Source: an uncultured Bacillota bacterium
GTDB taxonomy: Bacteria > Bacillota > Clostridia > Christensenellales > UBA1242
Reading direction: 5' to 3'
Assembly (NCBI GenBank): GCA_937889705.1
Contig: CALBYO010000027.1
Coordinates: 1-5,640 of the forward strand
DNA: 5,640 bases
Shown here: piece by piece, positions 5,046 to 5,640 of the stretch
How positions within the stretch are numbered: the stretch's first letter is position 1
How the letters are laid out: each line of letters begins with the position of its first letter
Program-made: the position numbers and the translations under genes
Notes under the pieces: generated by a model
What the model saw: only the letters and a program-made list of their open reading frames with translations
What the model was told of the DNA's origin: nothing
Databases searched by the model: none

Positions 5046-5504
5046 TCTTATTCTCGAAATAACATCGGACAAGTATTGACCAGTTCTAAGTGAAATTTTA
5101 TAAGGATAATCAAGCCTGTCAATTTGGTCAATAAATCGATCCCAATTCTTCATAAATTTATCAATATATTCAGGAGAATTGCCTCTTCTTATAAATCTCT
5201 GTCTATATTCGTCTTTGCAATGTCCTTTTGGATAGACAATATAAAACTTTAAATTTCTAGACATGAGTTCGTTAATCACAACATCGTGTGTTGATACGAA
5301 AACATAATTATATTTTTCGCAAAGTGCTTCTGCGCAATCAACATAAACTTTCTCCCAGTTTTCCCTGAATGCTGCTGATGGCAAATCGTAATATGTCGCA
5401 TTTTGATAGTATGGAACATACTTGTTAAAATCAGTTTTACCAATGCCAGCAAAACCACTGATAATTATACCTTTCTTTTTTTGTAAACCAATATATTCTT
5501 GCAT
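5043..5504 (-). CDS. P-loop nucleotide-kinase-like protein of phage type
   Basis: This 153-residue soluble protein has a clear Walker A motif, GFAGIGKT at residues 17-24, directly after strand KGIIIS, so it binds a nucleoside triphosphate. YNYVFVSTHD (65-74) is the likely second core strand, FYIVYP (87-92) a third, and EYRQRFIRRGN (99-109) supplies the Arg-rich lid-like helix expected of small-molecule kinases. It ends with a NWDRFIDQ helix (120-127). The pattern 'SGFxGIGKT ... VFVSTH ... YPK ... EYxxRxxxRGN' resembles small uncharacterised ATPases or nucleoside monophosphate kinase-like proteins often found in phages and mobile regions; this is from memory and the substrate is unknown. No DEAD-like or other Walker B acid is obvious. 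The start is ATG 5504 with AGGAG (5515-5511) six bases upstream. It is transcribed alone, convergent with spmB and divergent from the gene at the right edge. Confidence 0.8.
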   Translation of the reverse strand: MQEYIGLQKKKGIIISGFAGIGKTDFNKYVPYYQNATYYDLPSAAFRENWEKVYVDCAEALCEKYNYVFVSTHDVVINELMSRNLKFYIVYPKGHCKDEYRQRFIRRGNSPEYIDKFMKNWDRFIDQIDRLDYPYKISLRTGQYLSDVISRIR

Positions 5505-5533
5505 ACCAAACTCCTATTATTATAATAATTTAT

Positions 5534-5562
5534 TTTATAAAAAAGTCAATCACAAATTGCAA
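5534..5562 (-). promoter_or_regulatory. Promoter of the kinase-like gene
   Basis: On the minus strand TTGCAA at 5562-5557 and TATAAA at 5539-5534 are 17 bases apart, predicting a start near 5527 and a leader of about 22 bases that includes the ribosome binding site. A second pairing, TTGACT (5549-5544) with TATAAT (5524-5519), has a 19-base spacer and would start transcription inside the ribosome binding site, so it is less likely. Confidence 0.6.
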
Positions 5563-5586
5563 ATATTCTCTACTTTATGATATAAT
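5557..5586 (+). promoter_or_regulatory. Promoter of the rightward gene at the right edge
   Basis: TATAAT at 5581-5586 is preceded by TGA at 5578-5580, making a perfect extended -10 (TGATATAAT). TTGCAA at 5557-5562, 18 bases upstream, is the -35. Transcription should start around 5593, at or just before the AGGAG, giving an unusually short leader of about 11 bases. The same TTGCAA hexamer, being palindromic, also serves the leftward promoter. Confidence 0.7.
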
Positions 5587-5603
5587 TAAATTAGGAGAAA
5601 AAT

Positions 5604-5640
5604 ATGACAACACTTGAAATTTGTTTATTGGCCACAACTT
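5604..5640 (+). CDS. Start of an unidentified gene, cut by the right edge
   Basis: ATG at 5604 is preceded by AGGAG (5593-5597) at six bases and by an extended -10 promoter, so this is very probably a real gene start. Only 12 residues are visible (MTTLEICLLATT), a hydrophobic opening that could begin a membrane segment. Too little is inside the window to name a family. Confidence 0.65.
   Translation, partial: MTTLEICLLATT

Overview
The window is AT-rich and compactly organised, with strong AGGAG-type ribosome binding sites, TTGACA/TTGCAA-TATAAT-type promoters and a spmA/spmB pair. This fits a low-GC Gram-positive (Bacillota, Clostridia-like) anaerobe, possibly one of the uncultured gut lineages. 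That placement is an inference from gene content and signals; no marker in the window fixes the taxon. No rRNA, tRNA, IS element or CRISPR array was seen, and there is no gene-free stretch longer than about 145 bases.

Left region (1-520): the start of a leftward, membrane-anchored or exported protein that runs off the edge stands divergent from a rightward 67-residue XRE-type DNA-binding protein. The 105-base gap holds three copies of a 17-bp palindrome, TACGA-N7-TCGTA. The middle copy exactly fills the 17-bp spacer of a strong leftward promoter (TTGACA / TAGAAT). The layout reads as a small regulatory switch: the XRE protein probably represses the exported-protein gene and itself.

Middle (492-3743): a two-gene leftward operon encodes aspartyl-tRNA synthetase (aspS) then asparaginyl-tRNA synthetase (asnS), separated by 2 bases. 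It ends at a hairpin that terminates transcription from both sides. The AspRS belongs to the subtype I associate with Alphaproteobacteria. It has Ser where class II synthetases carry the near-invariant motif 3 Arg; the AsnRS beside it keeps that Arg.

Right-centre (3812-5021): a rightward operon spmA - small gene - spmB. The 40-residue middle gene, with a TTG start and two predicted membrane segments, is packed between the two with overlapping stop/start codons on both sides and a proper ribosome binding site. I do not recognise it, and it is the best candidate for something undescribed here.

Right end (5020-5640): a leftward P-loop nucleotide-kinase-like gene of a kind common in phages converges on spmB. 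It is divergent from a rightward gene of which only 12 codons are inside. Their two promoters appear to share one palindromic -35 hexamer, TTGCAA.
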